This document shows positions 1 through 9,329 of a stretch of DNA of 64,000 nt, piece by piece. The position numbers were made by a program, and so were the translations under genes. Position 1 is the stretch's first letter. Each line of letters begins with the position of its first letter. This DNA is from an uncultured Verrucomicrobiota bacterium (lineage in GTDB: Bacteria; Verrucomicrobiota; Verrucomicrobiia; Opitutales; Opitutaceae): positions 175,542-239,541 of the forward strand of contig CAIQAB010000002.1 in NCBI GenBank assembly GCA_903869675.1, read 5' to 3'. The notes under the pieces were generated by a model that was not told the DNA's origin, did not search any database, and saw only the letters and a program-made list of their open reading frames with translations.

Positions 1-359
1 AAGTGCAGCGCCTGTTCGGGAACAACGCCGTCGCGACCATCCTGCCGTCCACCTTGCGCGACGCCCCCACCGATCTCGCTTTTTCCACCGCACGCGACTC
101 CACTGGCGATCTCATCCTGAAGCTGGTCAACGGCGCCTCCGCCCCGCGCCCGCTGCGCATAGAATTGACCGGATTTACCCGCACCTCCGCCCCGGCCACC
201 CTGGCCGTGCTTGCGAACCCCGACGCCAACGTAGCCAACGAGGACGCCCGCCCGCCCGCCGCCGCCATACGCACCGAAACCATCTCCGTCTCGCCCGCCT
301 TTGAACACGAGTTGCCCGCCCACTCGCTCACCATCCTTCGCATCCCCCACACCCCGTGA
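1..359 (+). CDS. alpha-L-arabinofuranosidase (GH51), C-terminal part only
   Basis: The gene enters from the left edge and only its last ~119 codons are present, ending in TGA at 357-359. The visible piece begins with a QRLFGNNA segment, which matches the end of the GH51 catalytic domain (the usual 'Y-V-Q-x-L-F' strand), and continues into a beta-sandwich with a LKLVNGASAPRPLRIEL stretch, as in the GH51 C-terminal domain. GH51 enzymes remove terminal alpha-L-arabinofuranose from arabinan and arabinoxylan. The catalytic glutamates lie outside the window, so activity cannot be judged. The stop overlaps the GTG start of the next gene (GTGA), which suggests translational coupling and one operon. 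Confidence 0.75.
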   Translation, partial: VQRLFGNNAVATILPSTLRDAPTDLAFSTARDSTGDLILKLVNGASAPRPLRIELTGFTRTSAPATLAVLANPDANVANEDARPPAAAIRTETISVSPAFEHELPAHSLTILRIPHTP

Positions 360-2719
360 TCTCGCGTCTTCTCCGACTCACCCTGCTCGCCCTGTCGTTG
401 TCCGGCTTCGGCGCGAAACCCATCTACGCCACCACCATGCCCAGCCACTCCTTCAGCATTGCCAAGGAGGACTTCCTGCTCGACGGCCAACCCTACGTCA
501 TACGCTGCGGAGAGATTCACTTCCCGCGCGTCCCCCGTGAATACTGGCGCCACCGCCTGCAAATGTGCCGCGCCCTCGGACTCAATACCGTGTGCGTCTA
601 CCTTTTCTGGAACTTCCACGAATGGGAGGAGGGCCGCTACGACTGGAGCGGCCCCGCCGATGTCGCCGAGTTCTGCCGTCTTGCCCAAGCCGAGGGCCTG
701 TGGGTGATCCTCCGTCCCGGCCCCTATTCGTGTGCCGAATGGGAGATGGGCGGCCTGCCCTGGTGGTTGGTGAAAACCGACGGCATCGGGCTGCGCTCCA
801 CCGACCCCCGCTTCCTCGATCCGGCCACCCGCTACCTGAGGGAAGTCGGCCGCGTGCTCGGCCCGCTCCAAATCACCCGCGGAGGCCCGATCCTGATGGT
901 GCAGGTGGAAAATGAATACGGCTCGTTCGGCAAGGACGCCGCCTATATGGGATCACTCCGCCAGGCCTTGCTCGATGGCGGTTTCGACGTGCCCCTGTTC
1001 GCCTGCAATCCCGCCGGCGCCATTGGCCAGGGCTTTCGCCAGGATCTGTTTCAAGTGGTGAACTTCGGCGCCGGCGCCGCGCAAAAATCTTTCGAAACGC
1101 TGCGCAAGTTCCAGCCGACCGGTCCGCTGATGAACGGCGAGTATTACCCCGCATGGTTCGATGTCTGGGGCCGCCGCCACCACACCGGCCCGGCCGAGCC
1201 CATCGTCAACGACCTCGACTACATGCTGACGCACCGCCACTCGTTCAGCATCTACATGGCCCACGGCGGGACCTCCTTCGGCCTCTGGGCCGGCGCCGAC
1301 CGCCCCTTCCTGCCCGACACCTCCAGTTACGACTACGACGCCCCGATCAGCGAGGCCGGCTGGGTGACACCGAAGTTCGAGGCCATGCGCGCGGTCTTCG
1401 CCCGCCATCTCCAGCCCGGCGAAAACCTGCCGCCCCCGCCCGCGCCCAACCCCGTCGTCAACATCCCGCCCTTCGCCCTCACCGAGAGCGCACCCCTGCT
1501 GGCCAACCTGCCCGCGCCCGCCACCGACGAGACGCCCCGCACCATGGAGTTCTACGGCCAGTCTCGCGGCGTCACGGTCTATACCGCCACCCTCCCCGCC
1601 GGCCCCGGCGGCCTGCTTTCGGTGGACGCCGTGCACGACTTCGGCTGGGTCTTTCTCGACGGGCGTCCGGTCGGCGTGCTCGACCGCCGCAGCCGCCGCT
1701 TCGCCCTCGCCCTCCCCGCCCGCCCCGACGCCTCTAGGCTGGAAATCGTCGTCGAGGCGATGGGCCGCGTGAATTTCGGTCGCGAGGTCTTCGACCGCAA
1801 GGGCCTCCACGGGCCTGTGCGGTTCGCTCCGACCGACGCCGCGCCCATCACCCTCCGCGATTGGCGGATACACCCGCTGCCGCTCGACGCCGCCAACCTT
1901 GCGGCGCTGCGCTACCAACCCGCCGTAGCCGCCGATACCGGCCCGGCCTTCCGGCGCGGTGCCTTCGACCTCGCGTCCCCCGGAGATACCTTTCTCGACG
2001 TCCGCACCTGGGGCAAGGGCGTGGTGTGGATCAACGGCCACTGCCTCGGCCGTTTCTGGAACATCGGCCCCACCCAGACGATGTATGTCCCCGGCCCCTG
2101 GCTGCGCGCCGGCCGCAACGAAGTCGTCGTGCTGGATCTGCTCGGTCCCACCCGTCCCATGCTAGCCGGGTTGGAACGGCCCATCCTCGACGAGTTACAC
2201 CCGGAACTGGATTTCGCCCGCAGCGTCCGCGCTCGCGGCGTCTTCGACGCCCGTGGCGGCATCCCCGCTTTTTCCGGCGAACTCCGGCCCGAACCCGAAT
2301 GGCAAACACTGGCTTTCCCCCATCCAGCCACCGGCCGCTACCTCGCCTTCGAAGCGCTCGATGCCCACGATGGTCAGCCCCACGCCTCCATCAGCGAACT
2401 CGAGGCCGTGTCCCCGACCGGTCAGGTGTTGTCCAAAGCCGCCTGGACCATCCTCTGGGTCGATAGCGAGGAAACGAGCGCCGAGCCCGGCTACGCCGAA
2501 AACCTCCTCGACGGACAGCCCAACACCCACTGGCACACCGCCTACGGCGAAAAGGCCACGCCCTTCCCGCACCGTGTCGTGATCGACCTCGGCGCGAGCG
2601 TCGAGATCGGCGCCGTGCGCTACCTCCCCCGCGCCGGCGAAATCAACAAACCCGGCCGAGTGAAAAACGCCCGCATCCACGTCTCCGACCAACCCTTCGG
2701 CCTCTTTCCCACCCACTGA
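356..2719 (+). CDS. secreted beta-galactosidase, GH35
   Basis: A 787-residue GH35 enzyme predicted to hydrolyse terminal beta-galactose, here probably from rhamnogalacturonan-I galactan side chains. An N-terminal hydrophobic stretch (residues 5-25) looks like a Sec signal. The GH35 signature GGPILMVQVENEYGS is at ~176-190, with the acid/base at E187, and the nucleophile lies in NGEYYPAW (E262). The C-terminal third carries the galactose-binding jelly-roll typical of GH35 (WINGHCLGRFWNIGP near 560), and the last ~120 residues look like an F5/8-type C carbohydrate-binding domain. The GTG start overlaps the previous stop by four bases; the next gene begins 12 bases downstream. GH35 also includes exo-beta-glucosaminidases, so the exact substrate is inferred from context. 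Confidence 0.88.
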   Translation: MISRLLRLTLLALSLSGFGAKPIYATTMPSHSFSIAKEDFLLDGQPYVIRCGEIHFPRVPREYWRHRLQMCRALGLNTVCVYLFWNFHEWEEGRYDWSGPADVAEFCRLAQAEGLWVILRPGPYSCAEWEMGGLPWWLVKTDGIGLRSTDPRFLDPATRYLREVGRVLGPLQITRGGPILMVQVENEYGSFGKDAAYMGSLRQALLDGGFDVPLFACNPAGAIGQGFRQDLFQVVNFGAGAAQKSFETLRKFQPTGPLMNGEYYPAWFDVWGRRHHTGPAEPIVNDLDYMLTHRHSFSIYMAHGGTSFGLWAGADRPFLPDTSSYDYDAPISEAGWVTPKFEAMRAVFARHLQPGENLPPPPAPNPVVNIPPFALTESAPLLANLPAPATDETPRTMEFYGQSRGVTVYTATLPAGPGGLLSVDAVHDFGWVFLDGRPVGVLDRRSRRFALALPARPDASRLEIVVEAMGRVNFGREVFDRKGLHGPVRFAPTDAAPITLRDWRIHPLPLDAANLAALRYQPAVAADTGPAFRRGAFDLASPGDTFLDVRTWGKGVVWINGHCLGRFWNIGPTQTMYVPGPWLRAGRNEVVVLDLLGPTRPMLAGLERPILDELHPELDFARSVRARGVFDARGGIPAFSGELRPEPEWQTLAFPHPATGRYLAFEALDAHDGQPHASISELEAVSPTGQVLSKAAWTILWVDSEETSAEPGYAENLLDGQPNTHWHTAYGEKATPFPHRVVIDLGASVEIGAVRYLPRAGEINKPGRVKNARIHVSDQPFGLFPTH

Positions 2720-2731
2720 TCGTCGCCCGAC

Positions 2732-5122
2732 ATGCGCCCCCAAGTCCTCGCCGCCATGTTCTGCGCCTGTTCGCTGTCCAGCATCGCCGCTCCGGTTTCT
2801 CTCGTAGCCGAGCCATTCCCGCCCGGTCGGGTAAGCCTGCTCGCAGGCCCGTTTCTGGAAGCCCAGCAAACCAACGCCCGCTTCCTGCTCGAGGTGATTG
2901 AACCCGATCGCCTGCTGGCCGGCTTCCGTGCCCAAGCCGGCCTACCCGCCAAGGCCAGTCGCTACGGCGGTTGGGAGGCCCGCGGTATCAACGGGCACGG
3001 CCTCGGCCACTATCTATCCGCCCTCGCCTACCACTACGCCGCCAACGGCGACGCCCGCGCCCTTGATCGCGTTAACTACATCGTCGCCGAACTCGCCGCC
3101 TGCCAGGCAGCCAATGGCGACGGCTACGTGCTGCCGGTCGCCAAAAGTATCTACGAAGACCTCCGCGCCGGCCGCATCCAGGCCGCCGGCTTTTCCCTCA
3201 ACAATGAATGGGTGCCCAATTACACCCTGCACAAAGTCCTCGCCGGCCTGCGCGACGCCTACCGCGTCGCCGGCAATCACCAGGCTCTCGCGATCGAACG
3301 CCGCCTCGCCGATTACCTCGCCGGCGTCTACGCGAAACTCACCCCCGCCCAAGCCCAGGAAATCCTGAAGGCCGAGTTCGGAGGTCTCAACGAGGTCTTC
3401 GCCGACCTCTCCGTCGACACCGGCGACGAGCGCTACCTCACCCTCGCGCGCACCGTCTTCCACCACGACGCCATCCTCGGTCCGCTCGAACAGGGGCGCG
3501 ACGAACTCGACGGCCGCCACGGCAATACCCAAGTGCCCAAAATCATCGGTCTCACCCGCCAGTATGAACTCACGGGGGAACCTAGCGCGCGCGTTGGCGT
3601 AGCCACCTTTTGGGATAGCGTCGTCCACCGGCGTTCCTTCGCCAACGGCGGTCACGGCGACCACGAACACTTTTTCCCGCCCGTCCAGTTCCCCGAGAAA
3701 CTCGGTCCGCAAAACACCGAGACCTGCAATACTTACAACATGATCAAGCTAGCCGGCTTGAAGTTCGCCTGGCTGCCCGATGCCACCGATATGGACTTCG
3801 TCGAGCGCGGCCTGCTCAACCACGTCCTCGCCAATCTCGGCCGCCAGCCGGGCGAATTTGGCTACTTTTTGCCGCTCGGAAACATCGCCTATAAAACCTT
3901 CTCAACCCCAAATGACTCGTGGTGGTGCTGCGTCGGCACCGGTATGGAAAACCCGGCCCGCTACGGCGAACAGGTGTATTTCCATGGCAACGAAACGCTG
4001 TGGGTTAATCTCTACATCGCCTCGCGACTGGACTGGCGGGAACGCGGTATCGTCCTGCGCCAGGAAACCGCCTTCCCCGAATCCGACACCGTGCGCTTCG
4101 TGATCGAGGCCGCCTCCCCCGCCCGTTTCACCCTGAAGCTTCGTCATCCCTTCTGGTGCGAGCGCCCCGTCGCCTCCATCAACGGAAAACCGATAGCCGT
4201 CGGCTCCACCCCGTCCTCGTATCTGGAACTGACCCGCGAATGGCGTGACGGCGACGTGCTCGATCTGCGCCTGCCCATGACGCTGCGCACCGAGCCCCTG
4301 CCTCATTCGGAGGACAAGATCGTCGCCTTGATGTATGGCCCGCTGCAACTCGCCGCCGTCGTCCCGTCCTCCCCGGATACACCCGACCCCGCCCGCCAGC
4401 GCTACGGCGACCACCTGAAGTCCCCCGGCCGCATTCCAGGCAACCCGCCGGTGTTGGTCGCAGCGGACGCCGCCGCCGCGCTGGCCGCGATTCAACCCGA
4501 CCCCACCGGTCGTTTCGCATCCTTCCGCACCGCCGGCCTGATGCAACCCGCCGATCTTACGCTCGTGCCGCTCCACCGTATCTACGAGGAACACTATGCC
4601 GCCTATTTCAGTCTCTACACCCCCGCATCCTGGACCGAACGCCAAAACGAAGTCCGCGCCGAGGAAGCCGCCCGCGCCGCGCTCGAAGCTGCCACCCTCG
4701 ACCGAGTCGAACCCGGTTTTCAGCAATCCGAGGTCGAACACGGCTACGCCTCCGACCGCAGCGAGACCGGCGACTACAAAAACCGCAAGTGGCGCGACGC
4801 CCTGCCCGGCGGCTGGTTCTCCTACCGCCTGGGGGTGAGCCCGGATAAACCTGTTGCCCTCGTCACCACTCATTGGGGAGGTGACCGCGGCCGCGAATAC
4901 GAACTCTGGATCGGCGACCACCGCATCCCGGTGCGTCTGTCGGCCGGCCCTCGCGACGCCTTCTTCGAAGCCGCCTACCGCCTACCCCCCGGACTCACTC
5001 AGGGTAAGTCCCACGTGACCGTCCGCCTCGCCGCTCCCGGCGCACGGGCCGGCACCTTCGGGCTGCGCATGGTCGCGAGCTCCGCAATCACCGAGGCCCA
5101 GTGGCGAGAAGGTCGGCGTTGA
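2732..5122 (+). CDS. secreted beta-L-arabinofuranosidase-type enzyme, DUF1680 (GH127/GH146)
   Basis: A 796-residue protein of the DUF1680 fold, an (alpha/alpha)6 barrel followed by beta-sandwich domains. Residues 1-20 form a signal peptide. Family hallmarks are YGGWEARGINGHGLGHYLSA near 70-90, LNNEWVPNYTLHK near 156, and the metal/cysteine site: E330 and C332 in NTETCNTYN, with C399-C400 in WWCCVGTG. In characterised GH127/GH146 enzymes a cysteine of this CC pair is the nucleophile and the Glu/Cys set binds zinc, so the site appears intact. Length and the YAAYFSLYTPASW segment fit the longer, secreted GH146-like branch. The likely substrate is beta-L-arabinofuranosyl ends in pectin side chains or extensin. 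It shares the operon with the flanking GH35. Confidence 0.85.
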   Translation: MRPQVLAAMFCACSLSSIAAPVSLVAEPFPPGRVSLLAGPFLEAQQTNARFLLEVIEPDRLLAGFRAQAGLPAKASRYGGWEARGINGHGLGHYLSALAYHYAANGDARALDRVNYIVAELAACQAANGDGYVLPVAKSIYEDLRAGRIQAAGFSLNNEWVPNYTLHKVLAGLRDAYRVAGNHQALAIERRLADYLAGVYAKLTPAQAQEILKAEFGGLNEVFADLSVDTGDERYLTLARTVFHHDAILGPLEQGRDELDGRHGNTQVPKIIGLTRQYELTGEPSARVGVATFWDSVVHRRSFANGGHGDHEHFFPPVQFPEKLGPQNTETCNTYNMIKLAGLKFAWLPDATDMDFVERGLLNHVLANLGRQPGEFGYFLPLGNIAYKTFSTPNDSWWCCVGTGMENPARYGEQVYFHGNETLWVNLYIASRLDWRERGIVLRQETAFPESDTVRFVIEAASPARFTLKLRHPFWCERPVASINGKPIAVGSTPSSYLELTREWRDGDVLDLRLPMTLRTEPLPHSEDKIVALMYGPLQLAAVVPSSPDTPDPARQRYGDHLKSPGRIPGNPPVLVAADAAAALAAIQPDPTGRFASFRTAGLMQPADLTLVPLHRIYEEHYAAYFSLYTPASWTERQNEVRAEEAARAALEAATLDRVEPGFQQSEVEHGYASDRSETGDYKNRKWRDALPGGWFSYRLGVSPDKPVALVTTHWGGDRGREYELWIGDHRIPVRLSAGPRDAFFEAAYRLPPGLTQGKSHVTVRLAAPGARAGTFGLRMVASSAITEAQWREGRR

Positions 5123-5142
5123 AACACGCCTCCACGTTCGAA

Positions 5143-5155
5143 TCATACAGTAAGA
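5143..5155 (+). promoter_or_regulatory. repeated intergenic motif TCATACAGTAAGA
   Basis: This 13-base string lies in the 109-base gap before the ABC transporter. It recurs with one mismatch (TCATACAGTCAGA) at 10329-10341, ahead of the PL11 gene. Both copies are 50-90 bases upstream of a start codon in the same pectin cluster. Whether this is an operator or part of a promoter cannot be told by eye. Confidence 0.3.
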
Positions 5156-5231
5156 CCGCGATGGCGTCGCCCCGGACACGGGGCGGACGAAACCTGCTCG
5201 CAGTGTTACCTGCCCCTCCCGTTCCCGTCGT

Positions 5232-6977
5232 ATGAAACCCAGCCCCGCCCCGCTGCCCGCCAGTCTACCGCGTTTTCTCTGGTCCCAGCGTCGCGCCTTC
5301 CTCCCGGGTCTGAGTGTCGCTCTGCTGCGCATCGTCACCATCGCGCCACTCCCTGTCATTTTTCAACGTATCCTCGACGTCCAGGTCCCTGCGAAGGATG
5401 TGCGCGGCATCCTGCTTTTATCCGCCACCACCATCGGCCTGCTCGTCCTCCACCAGATCGCCAGCGTGCGCGGCGCTTCCTTGCTCGGCACGGCGGTCTC
5501 GCGCGTCGTGCTGGAACTGCGCGCCCGCATTTTCCACAAGGTCCAGTTTCTGAGCTTCGGTTACCTCGACCGCCAGCAAACCGGCCGCCTGCTGTCCAAA
5601 TACGCCTTCGATACCCAAAAAGTCGAAGGCGTGCTGATGCCAGTGCTCAATGGCTTCATCCCCGATACGGTCTACAGCCTGCTCACCTTTGGCGTGCTCG
5701 TCGCGCTAAACTGGCCCCTTGCCCTCGTCGTGGTGCTGATGCTGCCGGTGTTCGCCTTTATGCGCGCCCGCTATTTCGCCCGTTTCCGGGCCAAGAACGA
5801 GGCCAACCGCCTCGCCCAGGAAGACCTCACCGGATCCGCCAGCGAGTTGTTCACCGCGCTGAAACTCGTCCGCGTTTACGGCGAGGAAGCCCGGGCGGCG
5901 GACACCCTCGCGGCGGGCAACGACGCCGTCGCCCGCTCGCGCGTTGAGTTGATCGCCGTATCCTCCAGTTTCGGCGCCTTCAGCTTCGCCGCGATCAAAG
6001 TCCTCTCGCTCATCGTGGTGGCCGGCGGCGCCCTGCTCGCCATCCACGGGCAGGTCAGCATCGGCGCGGTCATCGCCTTCGTCGCCGGGGTGCCCATCCT
6101 CGTGAATCCGATCCAGATGTTCGCGAGCGTGAGCGAACAGTATTTCACCGCCGAGGCCGGCTACCGCAGCGTGAACGAGTTGCTCGACGCCCCTTACGTG
6201 GAGGAGTGGCACGGCACCCTCCGGCCCGAACCGCTGCGCGGTCGCATCAGCTTCGACCGTGTGCAGTTCACCTACCCCGATAATGAACGGGGCGCGATCA
6301 ACGATCTAAGCCTCGACCTCGCCCCCGGGGAGAAGATCGCGTTCGTCGGCCCTTCCGGCGCAGGGAAGAGCACCCTCGCCAACCTCTTGCTCGGCCTTCA
6401 CCGCCCCCAATCCGGGGAGATTCGCATCGACGGCGTGTCCCAAGCCGACCTCGACCTGCGCTGGTTCCGCCGCCGCACCGCCCTCGTCATGCAGGAGAGC
6501 CCCCTGCTGTCCGGCACCGTGGCCGACAACCTGCGCTTCGCCCGCACCGATGCGACTAACGAAGAGGTCCGCGCCGCCGCCCGCCTCGCCCACGCCGAGG
6601 AGTTTATCCTCCAACTTCCCCAGGGCTACGCCACCCGGATCGGGGAGCGAGGCGCCCTGCTTTCCGGCGGCCAGCGCCAGCGCATTGCCATCGCCCGCGC
6701 CCTCTTGCGCGATCCCGCCGTGCTCATCCTCGATGAGCCTACCTCGGCCCTCGATTACGAAAGCGAACGATTGATCCAGCAGGCCTTGGACAACCTCGCC
6801 CGCGGTCGCACCGTGATCACGATCGCGCACCGCCTGAGCACCATCCGCCACGCCGACCGCATCATCGTGCTGAACGAGGGCCGCATCGTCGAAGAGGGCA
6901 CCTTTGCCCGGCTCTCCGCGGCCGGCGGCTATTTTGCCCGACTCCTCGCCTCCGGAGAAACCGGCCTCACCGGCTAA
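5232..6977 (+). CDS. ABC transporter, fused membrane and ATPase domains (exporter type)
   Basis: A 581-residue half-transporter of the MsbA/MdlB exporter type. The N-terminal ~320 residues contain about six membrane segments. The ATPase half has Walker A GPSGAGKST at ~373, a VMQESPLLSGTVADNLRF Q-loop region, the signature LSGGQRQ at ~477, Walker B LILDEPTSALD, and the switch histidine in TIAHRLSTIRHADR. It probably works as a homodimer in the inner membrane. It sits between glycoside hydrolase genes, but exporters of this class usually move lipids, drugs or peptides outward, so a role in oligosaccharide uptake is not supported by its family. The substrate is unknown. Confidence 0.85.
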   Translation: MKPSPAPLPASLPRFLWSQRRAFLPGLSVALLRIVTIAPLPVIFQRILDVQVPAKDVRGILLLSATTIGLLVLHQIASVRGASLLGTAVSRVVLELRARIFHKVQFLSFGYLDRQQTGRLLSKYAFDTQKVEGVLMPVLNGFIPDTVYSLLTFGVLVALNWPLALVVVLMLPVFAFMRARYFARFRAKNEANRLAQEDLTGSASELFTALKLVRVYGEEARAADTLAAGNDAVARSRVELIAVSSSFGAFSFAAIKVLSLIVVAGGALLAIHGQVSIGAVIAFVAGVPILVNPIQMFASVSEQYFTAEAGYRSVNELLDAPYVEEWHGTLRPEPLRGRISFDRVQFTYPDNERGAINDLSLDLAPGEKIAFVGPSGAGKSTLANLLLGLHRPQSGEIRIDGVSQADLDLRWFRRRTALVMQESPLLSGTVADNLRFARTDATNEEVRAAARLAHAEEFILQLPQGYATRIGERGALLSGGQRQRIAIARALLRDPAVLILDEPTSALDYESERLIQQALDNLARGRTVITIAHRLSTIRHADRIIVLNEGRIVEEGTFARLSAAGGYFARLLASGETGLTG

Positions 6978-7000
6978 ACTCCCCGCGCACGCTCCCTGCC

Positions 7001-9301
7001 ATGCCCAGCCTCGTCATCCCGTTTGCTCCGGCCGCACCCGCCGAAACCTACAGACTCGGCACAGCCCGTGATCCCGCCGGCATCACCATCGGCGTCGACT
7101 CACGCAGTCTTCTGCTCGACGGTGCGCGCTGGATGCCGGTGATGGGCGAGTTCCACTACACCCGCTTCCCCGCCGCCGGTTGGCGCGAGGAGTTGCTCAA
7201 GATGAAGGCCGGCGGGATCGAGGCCGTAGCCACCTACGTGTTCTGGATCCACCACGAGGAGGTCGAGGACACCCGCGAGTGGTCCGGCGAACGCGATCTG
7301 CGCCGCTTCGTCACCATCGCCGGGGCAATCGGCCTGCGCGTCGTCGTGCGTCTCGGTCCCTGGTGCCACGGCGAGGTGCGCCACGGTGGCCTGCCGGACT
7401 GGGTCGTCGAACGCTTCGGCGACCGCGCCCGCACCGACGACGAAGCCTACCTCGCCGTCGTGCGCCGGCATTTTACCGCCATTTCCACGCAGCTCGACGG
7501 TCTGCTCTGGAAACAGGGCGGCCCCGTGGCCGCCTTCCAGATAGAGAACGAATACAGCGGCCCCGCCGAGCACCTGCTCACCCTAAAAAAACTCGCCCAC
7601 GAGGTCGGCCTCGATGCCCCGCTCTACACCCGCACCGGCTGGCCCGATCTCGCCACACCCATGCCCTTCGGCGAACTCCTCCCGCTCTATGGCGCCTACC
7701 CCGAGGGTTTCTGGGACCGCGACCTCGCCCCCATGCCCGGCTTCTACCCCGCGGGCTTCCGTTTCTCTCCCCTTCGCACCGACGCCGCCATCGCCACCGA
7801 TCTGCTCGGCGAACGCGCGGCCGCCGATGCCCCCGACACCGCCCGCTACCCCTTCCTAACCTGCGAACTCGGCGGCGGCATGATGAGCAGTTACCATCGA
7901 CGCCTCCACATCTACCCGCGCGATATCGAGTCGGTCGTGCTCACCAAACTCGGCTCGGGCGGGAATCTGCCCGGCTATTACATGTATCACGGCGGCATCA
8001 ATCCGAGCGGCCGCACCTCCCTGCAGGAATCTCAAGCCACCCGCTACTGGAACGATCTGCCGGAAAAAAATTACGACTTCCAGGCCCCGCTCGGCGCAGC
8101 CGGCCAGCTCCGCCCGCACTATCACCTTTTACGCCGCCTGCATCTTTTCGTGCGCGACTTTGGATCGCTCCTCGCCGGCCTGCCCGCGTATTTCCCAGCC
8201 GAACGCCCGGCGTCACGCGACGATACCTCGACCCTGCGCTGGGCCGCACGCTCGGACGGTCGCAGTGGCTTCGTTTTTATCAACAACTACGAGCGCCTCC
8301 GTCCTTTGCCCGCAAAGCCCGACGTCCGCTTCCTGCTTCATCTGCCCGACGAATCCCGGACCGAGTTCCCCACCACGCCCGTCACCTTCCCCGCCGACTC
8401 CACCTGCGTCTGGCCCTTCGGGCTTGAACTCACCCCCGGCGTCCGCCTCGACCACGCCACCGCCCGGCTTCTGTGCCGGATCGAGGAAGGCCCGATCCAT
8501 ACGATTTTCTTCGCCGCCACTCCCGGCGTGGCCTCCGAATTTGCCTTCAACGGCGAACCCCCGCGTATCCTCGCTACCGGCCGAAACGTGGCCCTCCGGC
8601 TCTTATCCGCCAATGGCAACGAGGTTCGCGTAGTTTTACTCGACGACGCCGACAGTCTCGCGCTCTGGAAAGACACCTGGCGCGGCCACGAACGCGTATT
8701 CCTCACTCGCGCCGGTTTGATCGTCGACGGCGATGCGCTGCGGCTCACCGCCCCAAATCCCGCCGATCTCGCGCTGGCCGTATTTCCGCCGCTTGATTCC
8801 GCCGCCGCCCAAGACGGGATTTTCCAAATCCTTGCCCCTCCCGCGAGCGCCTCGGCTCCGGACACATGCCGCGAACTCGCGATCACCTCCCTCCGTCCCG
8901 CCGGCCCCGCCCGCGAGATTCCCCTTGGCTGGACCACGCCGGCCGTGGCGGTGGCACCGACCGACGCTGATTTCACCGCCGCCGCCAGTTGGCGCATTGA
9001 ACTGCCGCTCGGCCTCGATCCCGACGCCACTCCGCTTCTGCGCATCACCTATATCGGCGACGTGCTGCGTGTCCGACTAGACGATCAGCTCGTATTGGAT
9101 GATTTTTTCAACGGTGACGCCGTTGAGCTCAACCTCACCCGCCACGCCACAGCTCTGGCCTCCGGCGCCGCATTGACCGTCGAGATTCTGCCTCTCCGGA
9201 CCGATTCGCCTATCCTTCTCCCGCTGGCGACCAGGCCGACCACCACCACCGCCACGCTGCAGTCCGCGTCGCTTGAGCCCCGGCTAGTTTGCACCTATTG
9301 A
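7001..9301 (+). CDS. GH35 family glycoside hydrolase, divergent, no signal peptide
   Basis: A 766-residue second GH35 member. The catalytic barrel shows MGEFHYTRFP near 48, then QGGPVAAFQIENEYSG with the acid/base at E184, and a nucleophile candidate E289 in LTCELGGGMMSSYH. It differs from the first GH35 here in lacking an obvious signal peptide: residues 1-20 are not hydrophobic enough. It also has a longer, lower-similarity C-terminal half built of beta-sandwich segments. A cytoplasmic location would fit trimming of imported galacto-oligosaccharides, but that is inference. It starts 23 bases after the ABC transporter stop, so it is probably co-transcribed with it. Confidence 0.82.
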   Translation: MPSLVIPFAPAAPAETYRLGTARDPAGITIGVDSRSLLLDGARWMPVMGEFHYTRFPAAGWREELLKMKAGGIEAVATYVFWIHHEEVEDTREWSGERDLRRFVTIAGAIGLRVVVRLGPWCHGEVRHGGLPDWVVERFGDRARTDDEAYLAVVRRHFTAISTQLDGLLWKQGGPVAAFQIENEYSGPAEHLLTLKKLAHEVGLDAPLYTRTGWPDLATPMPFGELLPLYGAYPEGFWDRDLAPMPGFYPAGFRFSPLRTDAAIATDLLGERAAADAPDTARYPFLTCELGGGMMSSYHRRLHIYPRDIESVVLTKLGSGGNLPGYYMYHGGINPSGRTSLQESQATRYWNDLPEKNYDFQAPLGAAGQLRPHYHLLRRLHLFVRDFGSLLAGLPAYFPAERPASRDDTSTLRWAARSDGRSGFVFINNYERLRPLPAKPDVRFLLHLPDESRTEFPTTPVTFPADSTCVWPFGLELTPGVRLDHATARLLCRIEEGPIHTIFFAATPGVASEFAFNGEPPRILATGRNVALRLLSANGNEVRVVLLDDADSLALWKDTWRGHERVFLTRAGLIVDGDALRLTAPNPADLALAVFPPLDSAAAQDGIFQILAPPASASAPDTCRELAITSLRPAGPAREIPLGWTTPAVAVAPTDADFTAAASWRIELPLGLDPDATPLLRITYIGDVLRVRLDDQLVLDDFFNGDAVELNLTRHATALASGAALTVEILPLRTDSPILLPLATRPTTTTATLQSASLEPRLVCTY

Positions 9302-9329
9302 GGCGAGACCTGTCTACATCCTCAACCCC